Source: G963665185 sp049723905 (GTDB lineage Bacteria > Desulfobacterota > Desulfovibrionia > Desulfovibrionales > Desulfovibrionaceae). Taken from it: DNA of 64,000 nucleotides. Below are positions 8,139 through 17,341 of this stretch, piece by piece. The stretch is from contig NZ_JBJKFD010000001.1 of the NCBI RefSeq assembly GCF_049723905.1, positions 186,001 to 250,000 of the forward strand, read 5' to 3'. Positions within the stretch are counted from its first letter, which is position 1. Every line of letters begins with the position of its first letter. Below the pieces are notes generated by a model, which saw only the letters and a list, made by a program, of their open reading frames with translations, did not search any database and was not told the DNA's origin. The position numbers and the translations under genes are program-made.

Positions 8139-9635
8139 TCAGTCTCCGTTGGTCTTGGCGCCTACACCGAATTTTACAAACAGTTCTGCCAGCTTGGTCT
8201 TCACATTGGTGGTTGTTTTGTTGATTGCACTCAAGTTCAGTACAACCAGAAACTCCACTCGTATTTCCGCATGATCGAACAGGTTCAGAATGCGGAGTGC
8301 AAGCCCCTCATCCGTCTGCAGGACCTCCAGCAATTTACCAATCTCGGTGCGGTTTCTGCCACGGAACAAGAGCTGGGCCGGGTTTGAAGTATCCGCCACA
8401 AAGAGCTTGTTCTTTTTTATCTTGGTTAATCCATGTTCCGACAGCGGGGCTATACTTGTCGCCGGTACTCTTCTCGACCGGGCCACGCGCAGAGCCACTC
8501 GTCCGCCTTCGCCCTGCATGAGGGCCTGAAGGTAATTGCCCACTTCGGCTTCGTAGGCATAAAAGAACGCTTTGCGGATGGAAGGGATGTCGAAGGTCGC
8601 GGTAAGTTTGCGGACGGTAGCACGCTGCGATTCGCTGAGGTTGCCCAGTGCCCTGTGGAATTCCTCACGGAGTGTATCCAAAGCCAGGGCTGCGCCTACT
8701 GCCAGGGCAAGTGCCTGTTCCTTGGCAAAATCCTGCTCCGCCTTTTCTTTTTCCGACAGGGACTCGTCCTGAGGGGCGGGGTCGGAAAGGATCTTGTGCA
8801 CAACCTTGCTGGTAGGATCGAGGCAAACCAGCCGGGAAATATAATTGAGTTCGTCCGGCGTATAGCCTTTGAGCAGACTGTCGCGCACAAAAAGCAGAAG
8901 TTCCAGAATACTGCGTTGGCGCGGCTGACATTCCGGATCCTTTGCCAGATTGTTGACTTTGGACTGGACTCGGGTTTTCTGGATGGGCTTGGTTTCCGGG
9001 CAAAGGTCGGCAAGAAAGTCGTCCAGGGCGTAATGAATGACGATATGTGAACCGTCGCGTGTCATCTGCCTTTCCGACGGCTGCATTATGGTTTTAATCC
9101 GATTGCTTATGTAATCCTGGCAGAATACCCGGTTCATTTCCTTCCAGTATGGTCCGCCAAACTCGAAATCTTTTGTTATTGTTTCTACTTTTTCTACAAC
9201 ATGTTCGCCGAATAGAATGATCAAAGTTTCTTCAATATTGTCGTGAATCAATGATGAGGCGTTTACCGTACCTTGAATGTATTTAAGGATAAGTGTTTCC
9301 GAATTGAGAATATCGTTTTGGATACGTTGCTTTTCTTCTGCAACATCTGTCTTTGCATACTGGGTAAGAGTGTGAACAAAAGCGGCATTGTATCTTTTAA
9401 CAAGATCATGGGCGGAATGACTTGCAGAGCGAAAACACAACATGTTGATGATGCCGTGTTGTTGATTCTCAAGAAGTGGGAACTCGTTTATTTTTGAGTG
9501 ATTTACGCTGATGAGTTCCAAAAGCATGTCACGTTCGAGCACTTCCCGCAAAGCACTGCGTTCTTTCAAACTGGAAAGCTTTGCCAAATATTGTGCAATG
9601 CGTTCTTCTGGAGGAATTTTTTTTTCAGTGCTCAT
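8139..9635 (-). CDS. Hypothetical protein, largely helical, ~498 residues
   Basis: I do not recognise a domain here. The predicted protein is about 498 residues, soluble, mostly helical, and has no signal peptide or membrane segment. The middle (about residues 285-330) is charged and alanine-rich (EKEKAEQDFAKEQALALAVGAALAL). A basic segment near residue 410 (ALRVARSRRVPATSI) is followed by a C-terminal helical region (LEVLQTDEGLALRILNLFDHAEI). The start at 9635 (MSTEKK) is preferred over an ATG 30 bases upstream because a GGGAG lies about 12 bases away. It stands alone between the TetR gene (convergent) and the MEMO gene (divergent). Confidence 0.75.
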   Translation of the reverse strand: MSTEKKIPPEERIAQYLAKLSSLKERSALREVLERDMLLELISVNHSKINEFPLLENQQHGIINMLCFRSASHSAHDLVKRYNAAFVHTLTQYAKTDVAEEKQRIQNDILNSETLILKYIQGTVNASSLIHDNIEETLIILFGEHVVEKVETITKDFEFGGPYWKEMNRVFCQDYISNRIKTIMQPSERQMTRDGSHIVIHYALDDFLADLCPETKPIQKTRVQSKVNNLAKDPECQPRQRSILELLLFVRDSLLKGYTPDELNYISRLVCLDPTSKVVHKILSDPAPQDESLSEKEKAEQDFAKEQALALAVGAALALDTLREEFHRALGNLSESQRATVRKLTATFDIPSIRKAFFYAYEAEVGNYLQALMQGEGGRVALRVARSRRVPATSIAPLSEHGLTKIKKNKLFVADTSNPAQLLFRGRNRTEIGKLLEVLQTDEGLALRILNLFDHAEIRVEFLVVLNLSAINKTTTNVKTKLAELFVKFGVGAKTNGD

Positions 9636-9893
9636 CAGGTCGGAGAACTCCCAAAGTGTCAACAAAGTGTCAAAAGAATCCCAACTGAACAGAGTATGGC
9701 ATTTAAGTATACAAGGTACCCAATCTTTTTACAAATGTTAAGCACTGTGTCGGGTACAAACTTGCCATAGGCGGACAGTATCGGGCTTTGGCAGGTGAAA
9801 TCTGGTTTTGCAGTCTGCTGAACTTTGGTACCCTCTGTGTACGGGCATACGAAGCCGGTCATGCGATTCGTACAAAAACAGGAAGGAGCGAAA

Positions 9894-10703
9894 ATGCAGC
9901 GTAAACCGATAGTTGCAGGGCAGTTTTATCCAGGAGACGAGGCATCTTTGCGCCTTACTGTAAAGAAGCTGATGCCGGAAGATGGGGACCGGGATGTAAA
10001 GCGCTCCTTGCTGGTTATGGTGCCACACGCCGGTTACATGTACTCCGGTGGCGTTATGGGGCTTACCCTGTCCCAGGCAAATCTTGCGGGACGTTGCATA
10101 CTGATGGGACCGAACCACACGGGCAGGGGCGTTCCCCTGTCTGTTTGGACGCAGGGGAGCTGGCAGGTGCCGACGGGTGAGCTGGCCGTGGATGAGGCGT
10201 TGGCGGCCGGAATACTCTCCCAGGTGCCGGGGGCGGAGCCTGACGTGGAAGCTCACATGGGAGAACACTCCCTGGAAGTCCTTTGTCCTTTTCTGCTGGA
10301 AATCAACCCTGCCATGACCATCGTTCCCATATGCGTGGCTCTGCGAAGTGCCGAAGCTCTGTTCCAGACAGGAATGGCGCTGGGCAAACTTCTGGCAGCC
10401 GAGCAGGAACCTGTAACCATTGTGGTCAGTTCGGATATGAGCCATTACATCTCGGCAGAAAATGCCCGTGAACAGGACGGACAGGCGTTGGCAAATGTTG
10501 TCTCCCTGAATGCGCAGGGCTTGCTGGAAACGGTTGTGCAGCGGCAGATAAGCATGTGCGGCGTACAGCCCATGGTTGTCGGAATGTTGGCGGCAATGGA
10601 GATGGGCGCGAGTGCTGCCCGAATAACCGGGTATTCCACTTCCGGCGATGTTACGGGAGATAATTCCAGTGTGGTCGGATACGCCGGAGCCATTATCAGC
10701 TGA
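9894..10703 (+). CDS. MEMO family protein (AmmeMemoRadiSam system protein B)
   Basis: The 269-residue product starts with RKPIVAGQFYPG and has VPHAGYMYSGGV, LMGPNHTGRG, GEHSLEVLCPFL and VVSSDMSHY, the conserved segments of the MEMO1/Mho1 family, which shares a fold with extradiol dioxygenases. Bacterial copies often occur with AMMECR1-domain and radical-SAM partners (AmmeMemoRadiSam), but none is adjacent here. The biochemical role of the bacterial family is not firmly established. The start at 9894 follows GGAAGGAG. It is convergent with the outer-membrane protein gene. Confidence 0.93.
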   Translation: MQRKPIVAGQFYPGDEASLRLTVKKLMPEDGDRDVKRSLLVMVPHAGYMYSGGVMGLTLSQANLAGRCILMGPNHTGRGVPLSVWTQGSWQVPTGELAVDEALAAGILSQVPGAEPDVEAHMGEHSLEVLCPFLLEINPAMTIVPICVALRSAEALFQTGMALGKLLAAEQEPVTIVVSSDMSHYISAENAREQDGQALANVVSLNAQGLLETVVQRQISMCGVQPMVVGMLAAMEMGASAARITGYSTSGDVTGDNSSVVGYAGAIIS

Positions 10704-10861
10704 GGTACCCCGCCGGAACATAAGGCTGTTTTGTGGGTGAGGGGCGGTACGGTCCCGGAAGTGCGGAAAGCATGAAGAATGAGCGGATGGCACCCCGCGG
10801 AATGGGGGTGAGTGATACCGTCCTTCTGCCAGAGGAGTCCATCCGCCCGCTGTTTTCAACC

Positions 10862-11825
10862 TCAGAATTTGTATCTGACTTCCACCATGCCCCCCCAGAG
10901 CATTCCCGAGGTCTTCGGTCGCCACGTGGTCGCCATCACGGTGGTAGGTCTTTATTTTGCGGCTGAAGTGAAATGTTGGCCCTGCGGTCAGTGTCAGATT
11001 GTTTGCCGGGCTATAGTCCACGCGGAGCAGAGCCTGCCAGCTGCTTATTTCAATGAATCCTTTTTCCTGAACCGTACTGTCGTCTGCCAGGCGATAGTAC
11101 TTGCTGTCCGTATTCACGCCCGCCCGCAGGGCGAGATTGTCTGCAAAGGCATATCCTGCCTCAAGGTCGGGGTAGCCGAGATGGAGGAAGAAGCCTCTTC
11201 CCTCACTGTCGGTTCCGTCGTAGTTGATGTTGCCAAGAAAAGGCAGAACCCGGGTGCTGATACTGTTGACAAACCCGGCCAGACCAAAGCCCACCTCCCA
11301 ACGCTCCGAAATTTGGTAGACCAGCCCAAGTCGGCCGCCCCCGCCGAACGAGTCCTCCATTTCCTTTTCAAAAGACGAGGTGGCGAAAATCCCTCCGAAC
11401 CAGGACCAGTTGTCGGAGATTTCTCCTTGCAAATTGGTGCCCAGGTGCAGTCGATGCAACGAGGACCAGGGATCGTCCTGCCCGTTGCCGAAAGGAAGGT
11501 TCTGTTTGTCGCTCCAACTGAAGCTGTCTACGTTGTAGGAAAAATTGAATATTCCGTACCTGGCGCGAAATCCCCCCGAGTATACGCCCATTTTTCCCTG
11601 ATCGTCGTCGAACGATGCCTCGGGGATGAAATTTCCGTTGAGGCGCAGTCGCAAAGAAGGGGAGGTGGATTTTTTTTGCTGAATACTGTTTTCGTCCGTG
11701 CCCTGCTCGTTCTGGGTATTCTGGGCAAGTGCCGTGCCGGACAGGACAAGAACGAGAAGCAGGGGGAACAGGTGTGCAAGTTTCGCAACACAACTGCCTG
11801 GTAAAAGAAGGGTGGTCGGCTTCAT
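10862..11825 (-). CDS. Outer-membrane beta-barrel protein, frameshifted near the 3' end
   Basis: Starting at 11825 after a GAGGAA ribosome site, the product has a signal peptide (basic start, then LFPLLLVLVLSGTALA before QNTQ) and alternating aromatic strands typical of an outer-membrane barrel (FRARYGIFNFSYNVDSFSW, WSWFGGIFATSSF, GFGLAGFVNS). As read, the frame passes the natural end and runs antisense through the MEMO gene. If the run of seven G on the coding strand (plus-strand C at 10890-10896) is taken as six, the reading ends in GGMVEVRYKF and a stop at 10862-10864, a textbook barrel C terminus with a final Phe. The repaired protein has about 320 residues. Divergent from the response regulator gene. 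Confidence 0.82.
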
Positions 11826-12026
11826 ATGTGATTCCTCGTCTATGATGGAGATTATAGACAAAACAGGACAGAGGCACCCTCTCCGCTTTTGGTCTCCATG
11901 AACCCAGCAAGAGCCTGCGTCTGCAGCAGAGCCATGCTTTGCCGGCATAGGATTGGGAATATGTTTGTGTGTTCTTTATAGTGGCGTATCATATGGGAAT
12001 TGCATGCTAAAAATTGGTTCGAAATT

Positions 12027-12053
12027 GATAAAAGCTGTTAAAATGTGTAAATT
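12027..12053 (+). promoter_or_regulatory. Triple direct repeat with 10-base period upstream of the response regulator
   Basis: GATAAAA, GTTAAAA and GTAAATT begin at 12027, 12037 and 12047, exactly one helical turn apart, and end 50 bases before the response regulator start. Tandem half-sites with a 10-11 base period are typical of OmpR/PhoB-type regulators, and GTAAA-N5-GTAAA is the CpxR box. It may be the site for autoregulation and for the divergent barrel gene. Confidence 0.5.
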
Positions 12054-12102
12054 TCGGCGTTGAAGGTTGCTCTAGCCATGTATTGCCGGGTATGGGTCGG
12101 CA

Positions 12103-12792
12103 ATGGAAAAAAGAATCCTTATATTTGATGACGACACCAAGCTGCAGGCTTTGCTCCGAGAGTATTTGGAAGGATACGACTTTGTTGTGTTCTGTCGGCC
12201 GGACGGGTGTTCCGCCTGCCAGGACATTGGAGAGTGCTCTCCCGATCTTGTTATTTTGGACATTATGATGCCCGGAAAGGACGGAGTGGAAGTTCTGCGT
12301 GACATACGGAGCAAGGAAAACGTGCCTGTAATCATGCTCACTGCGCGTGGAGACGATTCGGACCGTATCGTGGGCTTGGAGTTGGGCGCGGACGATTACC
12401 TGCCGAAGCCGTTCAACCCCCGCGAACTTCTCGCCCGTATGAAGGCCGTGTTGCGTCGGTACGATGGGGGCGCAAGCAAGCCCGGCCAGGAAAATATTCT
12501 CGAGGCGGGGGGGCTGCGTCTGGATACCTCCCTGATGGTTCTTTTTGTAGAAGGGGAGGAACTTACGCTGCCGTCTACGGAATGTCGTCTGCTGGCCGAG
12601 TTGATGCGCAATCCGGATGTGCCCATGTCGCGCGACCTTCTCATGGATAGGGTGTGGGGGCGCGATTTTGCTGCGTATGACCGAAGCATCGACGTCTATA
12701 TCAGCAAGCTCAGGCAGGTATTAAAGTCGCACAGCCGCCATACGAATCGAATTCAGACCGTCTGGGGGACTGGATACAAGTTTCGAGGCTGA
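12103..12792 (+). CDS. OmpR-family response regulator (CpxR-like)
   Basis: The 229-residue product has a receiver domain with the acidic pair DDD near residue 9, phospho-acceptor D53 (LVILDIMMPGKDG), the TAR switch and the KP lysine (LPKPFNPREL). It is followed by a winged-helix OmpR/PhoB DNA-binding domain ending in VWGTGYKF. Four cysteines at residues 31, 36, 39 and 45 form a C-x4-C-x2-C-x5-C cluster between beta 2 and the phospho-acceptor strand, which is unusual for a receiver. It is one base away from the kinase gene, so they form an operon with the lipoprotein gene. Confidence 0.93.
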   Translation: MEKRILIFDDDTKLQALLREYLEGYDFVVFCRPDGCSACQDIGECSPDLVILDIMMPGKDGVEVLRDIRSKENVPVIMLTARGDDSDRIVGLELGADDYLPKPFNPRELLARMKAVLRRYDGGASKPGQENILEAGGLRLDTSLMVLFVEGEELTLPSTECRLLAELMRNPDVPMSRDLLMDRVWGRDFAAYDRSIDVYISKLRQVLKSHSRHTNRIQTVWGTGYKFRG

Positions 12793-12793
12793 C

Positions 12794-14221
12794 ATGAGGC
12801 TCCACTCGCTTTATCTCAAATTTCTCATTTATTTTATTCTGTTGCTGCTCGTCACCCTGGCTCTTCTGGGGGGCTGGTTTCGGACCACTTTTTGGGAGTT
12901 TCTTGAAGAACAGGAAATGCAGGAGACGGGTCCGGAAATCAATCTTGTCCGCAATGCCATTCTGGTTGCAGTGGACCGTGCCCCCGGCCTTCCCTTGCAG
13001 CAAAATCCCTATCTGGCGGTGCTCCTGGAATCCTTGGACGAAATGTATGATGTGGTTGGGTGGATAGAACTTAAGGACGGTTCCATTCTTACCGCGGATT
13101 ACAATCTTCCGCTTCCTGCAGTTCAAAAAGAAGGCAAAGGAAAGGATTACGGCGGTGGTTTTGTGGTTTCCAAAGTAAAACCCCTGGGGCGGTACTGCGC
13201 TCACGGAGAAATGGAAATCACCATGGGGCTGCACGGCAAGGCCACGTTGCATACCCTCTTCGAGCGGAGCAGGCTGTACAGTCAATCCACAGTGCTTTTT
13301 CTGCAGGGGCTGGGGGGCGTGTTTTTCATAGTTGCCTTGCTCATCATCCCCATTACCCGTCTTATTTCCTCTCCAATCAAGCGATTGGAACGAGCCGCAC
13401 TCCGTTATGCCGAAGGCGACCTCTCCTCGCGCGCCCCGGATTTACGCCAGGATGAGATCGGCGAGTTGGGCCGCGCCTTCAACTATATGGCGGGGCGCAT
13501 CGAACGTATGATTCGCAACACCAGGGAACTGGCTGCCAATGTTTCCCACGAACTGCGTAGTCCCCTAACCCGATTGCGTATTTCCGAGGAATTGGTCCGG
13601 GAAAAGTTGGAGCGGGAAGGCGGCCCAGACGTTAGGGGCTATCTGGACAGTATTCGGGCGGAAGTGGATAACCTGGACGAGCTGATTGCCAGAATTCTGG
13701 AATTTTCCAAACTTGGCCTTACGGAGATGTCTCCCGAGGGGGAGATGCTCGATTTGGACCAAATGGTGCAATCCGTGTTGGAGAGCTACACCCCAATGAG
13801 GGAACGGAAAAATATAGGGCTGAGCACGGATTTTTGCGGCAATGCTGCTATACTGGGCGAGTACAATGAAATTGTTTCCCTGTTGACAAACCTTGTCGAC
13901 AACGCCGTAAAATACTGCCCGGAGCAGGGCGAAGTGTCTGTGCGGACCCAGATAATCGACGGCCGTGTCCAGATACGGGTTACAAATACCTTTGAGCGGA
14001 TTGACGAAGACGAGTTGGCCTGTATTTTCGAGCCTTTTTATCGGGGAGCGTCCTGCAACCATCCTGGATTCGGCCTGGGACTCGCCATGGTAAAGAGGAT
14101 TGCGACTCGCCATGCGGGCGATGTACAAGTCGTCAATATTTCCTGGGGAGTGCGATTTATTGTTTCGTTCCCCTTGGCTGAACATGCAAAACAATTGGGA
14201 GCGCACCATGAAAATGCGTAA
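12794..14221 (+). CDS. CpxA-like sensor histidine kinase
   Basis: This 475-residue inner-membrane kinase has a first membrane helix (residues ~9-27), a periplasmic sensor region to about residue 170, a second helix (LFLQGLGGVFFIVALLII), a HAMP linker (SSPIKRLERAALRYAEGDLSSRAPD), and a HisKA motif with H252 (ANVSHELRSPLTRLR). The ATPase domain has an N-box (NLVDNAVKYC) and a G2 box (GFGLGLAMV). The G1 box normally reads D-x-G-x-G, but here the stretch is VTNTFERI, with N398 in place of the adenine-binding Asp. The gene overlaps the lipoprotein gene by 14 bases. Confidence 0.92.
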   Translation: MRLHSLYLKFLIYFILLLLVTLALLGGWFRTTFWEFLEEQEMQETGPEINLVRNAILVAVDRAPGLPLQQNPYLAVLLESLDEMYDVVGWIELKDGSILTADYNLPLPAVQKEGKGKDYGGGFVVSKVKPLGRYCAHGEMEITMGLHGKATLHTLFERSRLYSQSTVLFLQGLGGVFFIVALLIIPITRLISSPIKRLERAALRYAEGDLSSRAPDLRQDEIGELGRAFNYMAGRIERMIRNTRELAANVSHELRSPLTRLRISEELVREKLEREGGPDVRGYLDSIRAEVDNLDELIARILEFSKLGLTEMSPEGEMLDLDQMVQSVLESYTPMRERKNIGLSTDFCGNAAILGEYNEIVSLLTNLVDNAVKYCPEQGEVSVRTQIIDGRVQIRVTNTFERIDEDELACIFEPFYRGASCNHPGFGLGLAMVKRIATRHAGDVQVVNISWGVRFIVSFPLAEHAKQLGAHHENA

Positions 14222-14918
14222 TGTTTTTATTCTGCTTGTTGTCGTCGCATTGGCTTGTACTTCCTGCGGCAAGCGGCAACCTCTGCCGCAACCGCGCAAG
14301 GTGGCCGATCCTTCCATGCTGGCTGGCGCGGTCAATACTCCGGATTGGGACCTGGCAGCTGTGGCGTACGAGTATACGGGACAGGGAATCAACTACCTGG
14401 AAGCAGGAGTCCTGCCTGTTTTTGTCATTTTCAAAAACAAAAGTGCCATGCAGCCGGACCTGAAAATGGATGAGGCGCGCGGAGTGGCTCCGGGCGGGGA
14501 ATATCTTCCATACAGTCTGCAGGAGGCGGAGCGTCTTATTTTCGATTCCGAAGCATTTGCGAACACCGCTTCCAACGTCGCCCGTACCGGAAGCATAGGA
14601 GCCATTGCCGGAGCCGGTCTCGGAGCACTCATCGGACTTGTGGGCGGTGGGGATAATATCTGGAAGGGAGCCGTCATCGGCGGGACCATCGGAGCAGGAG
14701 CCGGAGGAATTTACGGAGGCGTTGGGTCGGAAGACGACCTGAAAAAAGCGGTTCGTGAGGATTTGGCGCACTACTCCTGGAGCGATGTACCTGTTCCGGC
14801 AGACTATACCAAGGTTGGCTATGCCTACCTTCCCAACAATGTGGGAATCACCGCGCTCAAGGTGGTGGTGCGCACACCGGATGGCAGCAAGACCTACACC
14901 CTGCCGTTCAGCAAGTAG
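14208..14918 (+). CDS. Lipoprotein with glycine-zipper region
   Basis: The 236-residue product has a lipoprotein signal (VFILLVVVALACTSCGK; the lipidated Cys is in TSC). A C-terminal-half glycine zipper, GAIAGAGLGALIGLVGG followed by GAVIGGTIGAGAGGIYGG, could pack in or on a membrane. The start at 14208 follows GGGAG and overlaps the kinase gene end. Being third in the two-component operon suggests an envelope-stress or envelope-integrity role. The molecular function is unknown. Confidence 0.85.
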   Translation: MKMRNVFILLVVVALACTSCGKRQPLPQPRKVADPSMLAGAVNTPDWDLAAVAYEYTGQGINYLEAGVLPVFVIFKNKSAMQPDLKMDEARGVAPGGEYLPYSLQEAERLIFDSEAFANTASNVARTGSIGAIAGAGLGALIGLVGGGDNIWKGAVIGGTIGAGAGGIYGGVGSEDDLKKAVREDLAHYSWSDVPVPADYTKVGYAYLPNNVGITALKVVVRTPDGSKTYTLPFSK

Positions 14919-15056
14919 GCTGCAGGGATTTGTCTTTGCCGATGTGTGACCAAGGTGGCAGGGCGATCTCCCTGCCTGGAAGGTGTGAAGCGAGTTTTTC
15001 CTGACGCCAGTTTGTCTTCCTGAAGAGGTGGAACATTCCACCGGCCAGCAAAAAGA

Positions 15057-15088
15057 AAAACGGCCCGTTCAAATGAGCGGGCCGTTTT
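15057..15088. terminator. Bidirectional terminator after pnp
   Basis: AAAACGGCCCG and CGGGCCGTTTT pair as an 11-bp stem. It lies between the convergent lipoprotein gene and pnp and has T on both outgoing strands. A second, weaker stem GGCAGGG/CCCTGCC (14957-14976) follows the lipoprotein gene. Confidence 0.85.
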
Positions 15089-15139
15089 GTTTACGTATGA
15101 GGTACGGATTCCGTTATGGAGTCCGCATTGGCTTTAGGT

Positions 15140-17341
15140 CTAGCGACGTCCGCCGCGACCACCGCCGCGGGGGCCACCGGAACGAGGTGCGCCCTTGGGT
15201 GCGCTGTAGTCGTCCAGGTTGACTTCCTCACCGGCTTCTTCAAGCAGCCAAGCCTTGCGGGAAAGGCGGATACGGCCGTTGGACTGAACCTCGACCACCT
15301 TGACCGAGACTTCCTGGCCGACACTGAGCAGGTCGCCGGGATTTTCCACGCGGGCCACGTCCATCTGGGAGACGTGCAGCAGGCCTTCGCAACCGGGCAG
15401 GACTTCGACGATGGCGCCGCAGTCGATGAGCTTGATGACCTTGCCCACATAGTTTTTGCCCAGTTCCGCTGTCTGATCGTAATACAGGATCATCTCTTCG
15501 GCCTTTTTCATGGCCTCGGAAGTGGGGGCGAAGATGGATATCTTGCCGCTGTCGTCGATGTCGATGTCGGCTTCCGTGGCAGCAGTGATGGCCTTGATGG
15601 TCTTGCCGCCAGAACCGATGACGTCGCGGATCTTGTCGGGGTTGATGGTGACCGTCTTGTACTGGGGAGCATGCTCCGATACTTCGGCACGAGGCGTTTC
15701 CAGGCATTCCTTCATATGATCGAGGATATGTACCCGGGCGTCGTGGGCCTGAAGCAGGGCGCGCTTGAGAACATCCTGCGGAATGCCCGCGATCTTGATG
15801 TCCATCTGTACGGCGGTAACGCCTTCGCGTGTACCGGCTACCTTGAAGTCCATGTCGCCCAGTGCGTCTTCGTCACCCAGAATGTCGGTGAGGATGATGT
15901 ACTCGTCGTCGACCTTGCACAGGCCCATGGCGATACCGGCTACGGGTTCCTTGATGGGAACACCGGCGTCCATGAGGGCCATGCAGCCGCCGCAGACCGA
16001 GGCCATGCTGGACGAACCGTTGGAGTCCATGATTTCCGAAACAACACGAACGGTGAAGGGGAATTCATCGGCAGAAGGCATGACCGGCAGCAGGGAGCGT
16101 TCGGCCAGGTTGCCGTGGCCGATTTCCCGGCGCGAGGGGCCGCGCAGCATACGGGCTTCACCCACGCAATACGGGGGGAAATTGTAATGCAGCATGAAGT
16201 TCTTGGTCTTGTCGCCGACCAGGGTTTCGTAGCGCTGTTCATCGCGCGAGGAGCCCAAAGTGGCAACGGCCAGAGCTGCGGTTTCGCCGCGACGGAACAC
16301 TGCAGAACCGTGCGTGCGGGGCAGCAGACCGGCTTCGATGGACAGCGGACGGACCGTGGTCAGGTCGCGGCCATCGAGGCGGATGCCGTCGTTCTTGATG
16401 CGCTGGCGGACGATATTCTTTTCCATATCGCCCAAGATGCCTTCCACTTCGCCCTTGAGGGTTTCGCGTTCGGGGTAGACTTCCTGCAGGGCTTCCAGAA
16501 CCTTGCTTTTGACAAGCTTCTTGGCGTCCTTGCGTTCCATCTTGGCTTTGACCTGAAGGGCCTGGCCAAGTTCTGCCGCAGCCAGTTCTTCGACCTTGGC
16601 GGCCAGTTCGGCGTCAATCTCGGGAGGCGTAACTTCGATCTTTTCCGTGCCGACCATTTCGCGCAGCTTGTGCTGTACGTCGAACAGCGGCCTGATGTTT
16701 TCATGTCCCCAGGCAATGGCGTCGGCTACAATCTCTTCGCTCAGGAAGTTGGCGCCGCCTTCAACCATGACCACAGCGTCTTCGGACGCGGCAATGACCA
16801 GGTTCAGGTCGCTGTGTTCTTCAACACCCTTGTAGGTGGGGAAGAGTACGAAGTTGCCGTCCACATAGCCTACACGGGCAGCCGCAATGGGTCCCATGAA
16901 GGGGATGCGGGAAATGTGCAGGGCTGCGGAAGCACCGGTCAGGGCCAGTACGTCCGGGTTGCACTTTTTGTCCGCGGACAGAACCGTGGCGATGATCTGC
17001 ACTTCGTCGCGGAATCCCTTGGGAAAGAGCGGACGGATGGGCCGGTCGATGAGCCTGGATACCAGAGTCTCGTGGTCCGACGGGCGACCGATTTCGCGGC
17101 GGAAGTAGTTACCGGGCACGCGGCCGGAAGCGTAGGCCATTTCCTGATAGTGGCAGGTCAGGGGGAAGAATCCCCGGTCCACTTCCAGAGTCTGGGTCAC
17201 GGCGGTGACCAGGATGACTGTACCACCCGACTGGACGATCACAGAGCCATCGGCCTGGTTCGCCATACGACCGGTTTCTATTTTCACTTCAAGATCGCCG
17301 ACGTTCGTAGTCAGCGAAGTAGGAGCAAAGGGTACGAGCAT
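15140..17341 (-). CDS. pnp: Polyribonucleotide nucleotidyltransferase (PNPase)
   Basis: PNPase degrades RNA phosphorolytically from the 3' end and is a degradosome component. The 733-residue product is full length: a first RNase PH domain (residues ~12-140), a helical linker, the catalytic second RNase PH domain (GSAVFRRGETAALAVATLG onward), a KH domain (IRDVIGSGGKTIKAI) and an S1 domain (GKVIKLIDCGAIVEVLPG). It ends in a short Gly/Arg tail (GGPRGGGRGGRR). The start at 17341 follows AAGGAG. It is the last gene of the minus-strand translation operon, after rpsO, as in many proteobacteria. Confidence 0.97.
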   Translation of the reverse strand: MLVPFAPTSLTTNVGDLEVKIETGRMANQADGSVIVQSGGTVILVTAVTQTLEVDRGFFPLTCHYQEMAYASGRVPGNYFRREIGRPSDHETLVSRLIDRPIRPLFPKGFRDEVQIIATVLSADKKCNPDVLALTGASAALHISRIPFMGPIAAARVGYVDGNFVLFPTYKGVEEHSDLNLVIAASEDAVVMVEGGANFLSEEIVADAIAWGHENIRPLFDVQHKLREMVGTEKIEVTPPEIDAELAAKVEELAAAELGQALQVKAKMERKDAKKLVKSKVLEALQEVYPERETLKGEVEGILGDMEKNIVRQRIKNDGIRLDGRDLTTVRPLSIEAGLLPRTHGSAVFRRGETAALAVATLGSSRDEQRYETLVGDKTKNFMLHYNFPPYCVGEARMLRGPSRREIGHGNLAERSLLPVMPSADEFPFTVRVVSEIMDSNGSSSMASVCGGCMALMDAGVPIKEPVAGIAMGLCKVDDEYIILTDILGDEDALGDMDFKVAGTREGVTAVQMDIKIAGIPQDVLKRALLQAHDARVHILDHMKECLETPRAEVSEHAPQYKTVTINPDKIRDVIGSGGKTIKAITAATEADIDIDDSGKISIFAPTSEAMKKAEEMILYYDQTAELGKNYVGKVIKLIDCGAIVEVLPGCEGLLHVSQMDVARVENPGDLLSVGQEVSVKVVEVQSNGRIRLSRKAWLLEEAGEEVNLDDYSAPKGAPRSGGPRGGGRGGRR

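Noticed and set aside
9738..10861. Continuation of the outer-membrane protein frame antisense to the MEMO gene
   Set aside because: The protein-like pattern ends at the G7 run; beyond it the reading is just the complement of a well-conserved gene.
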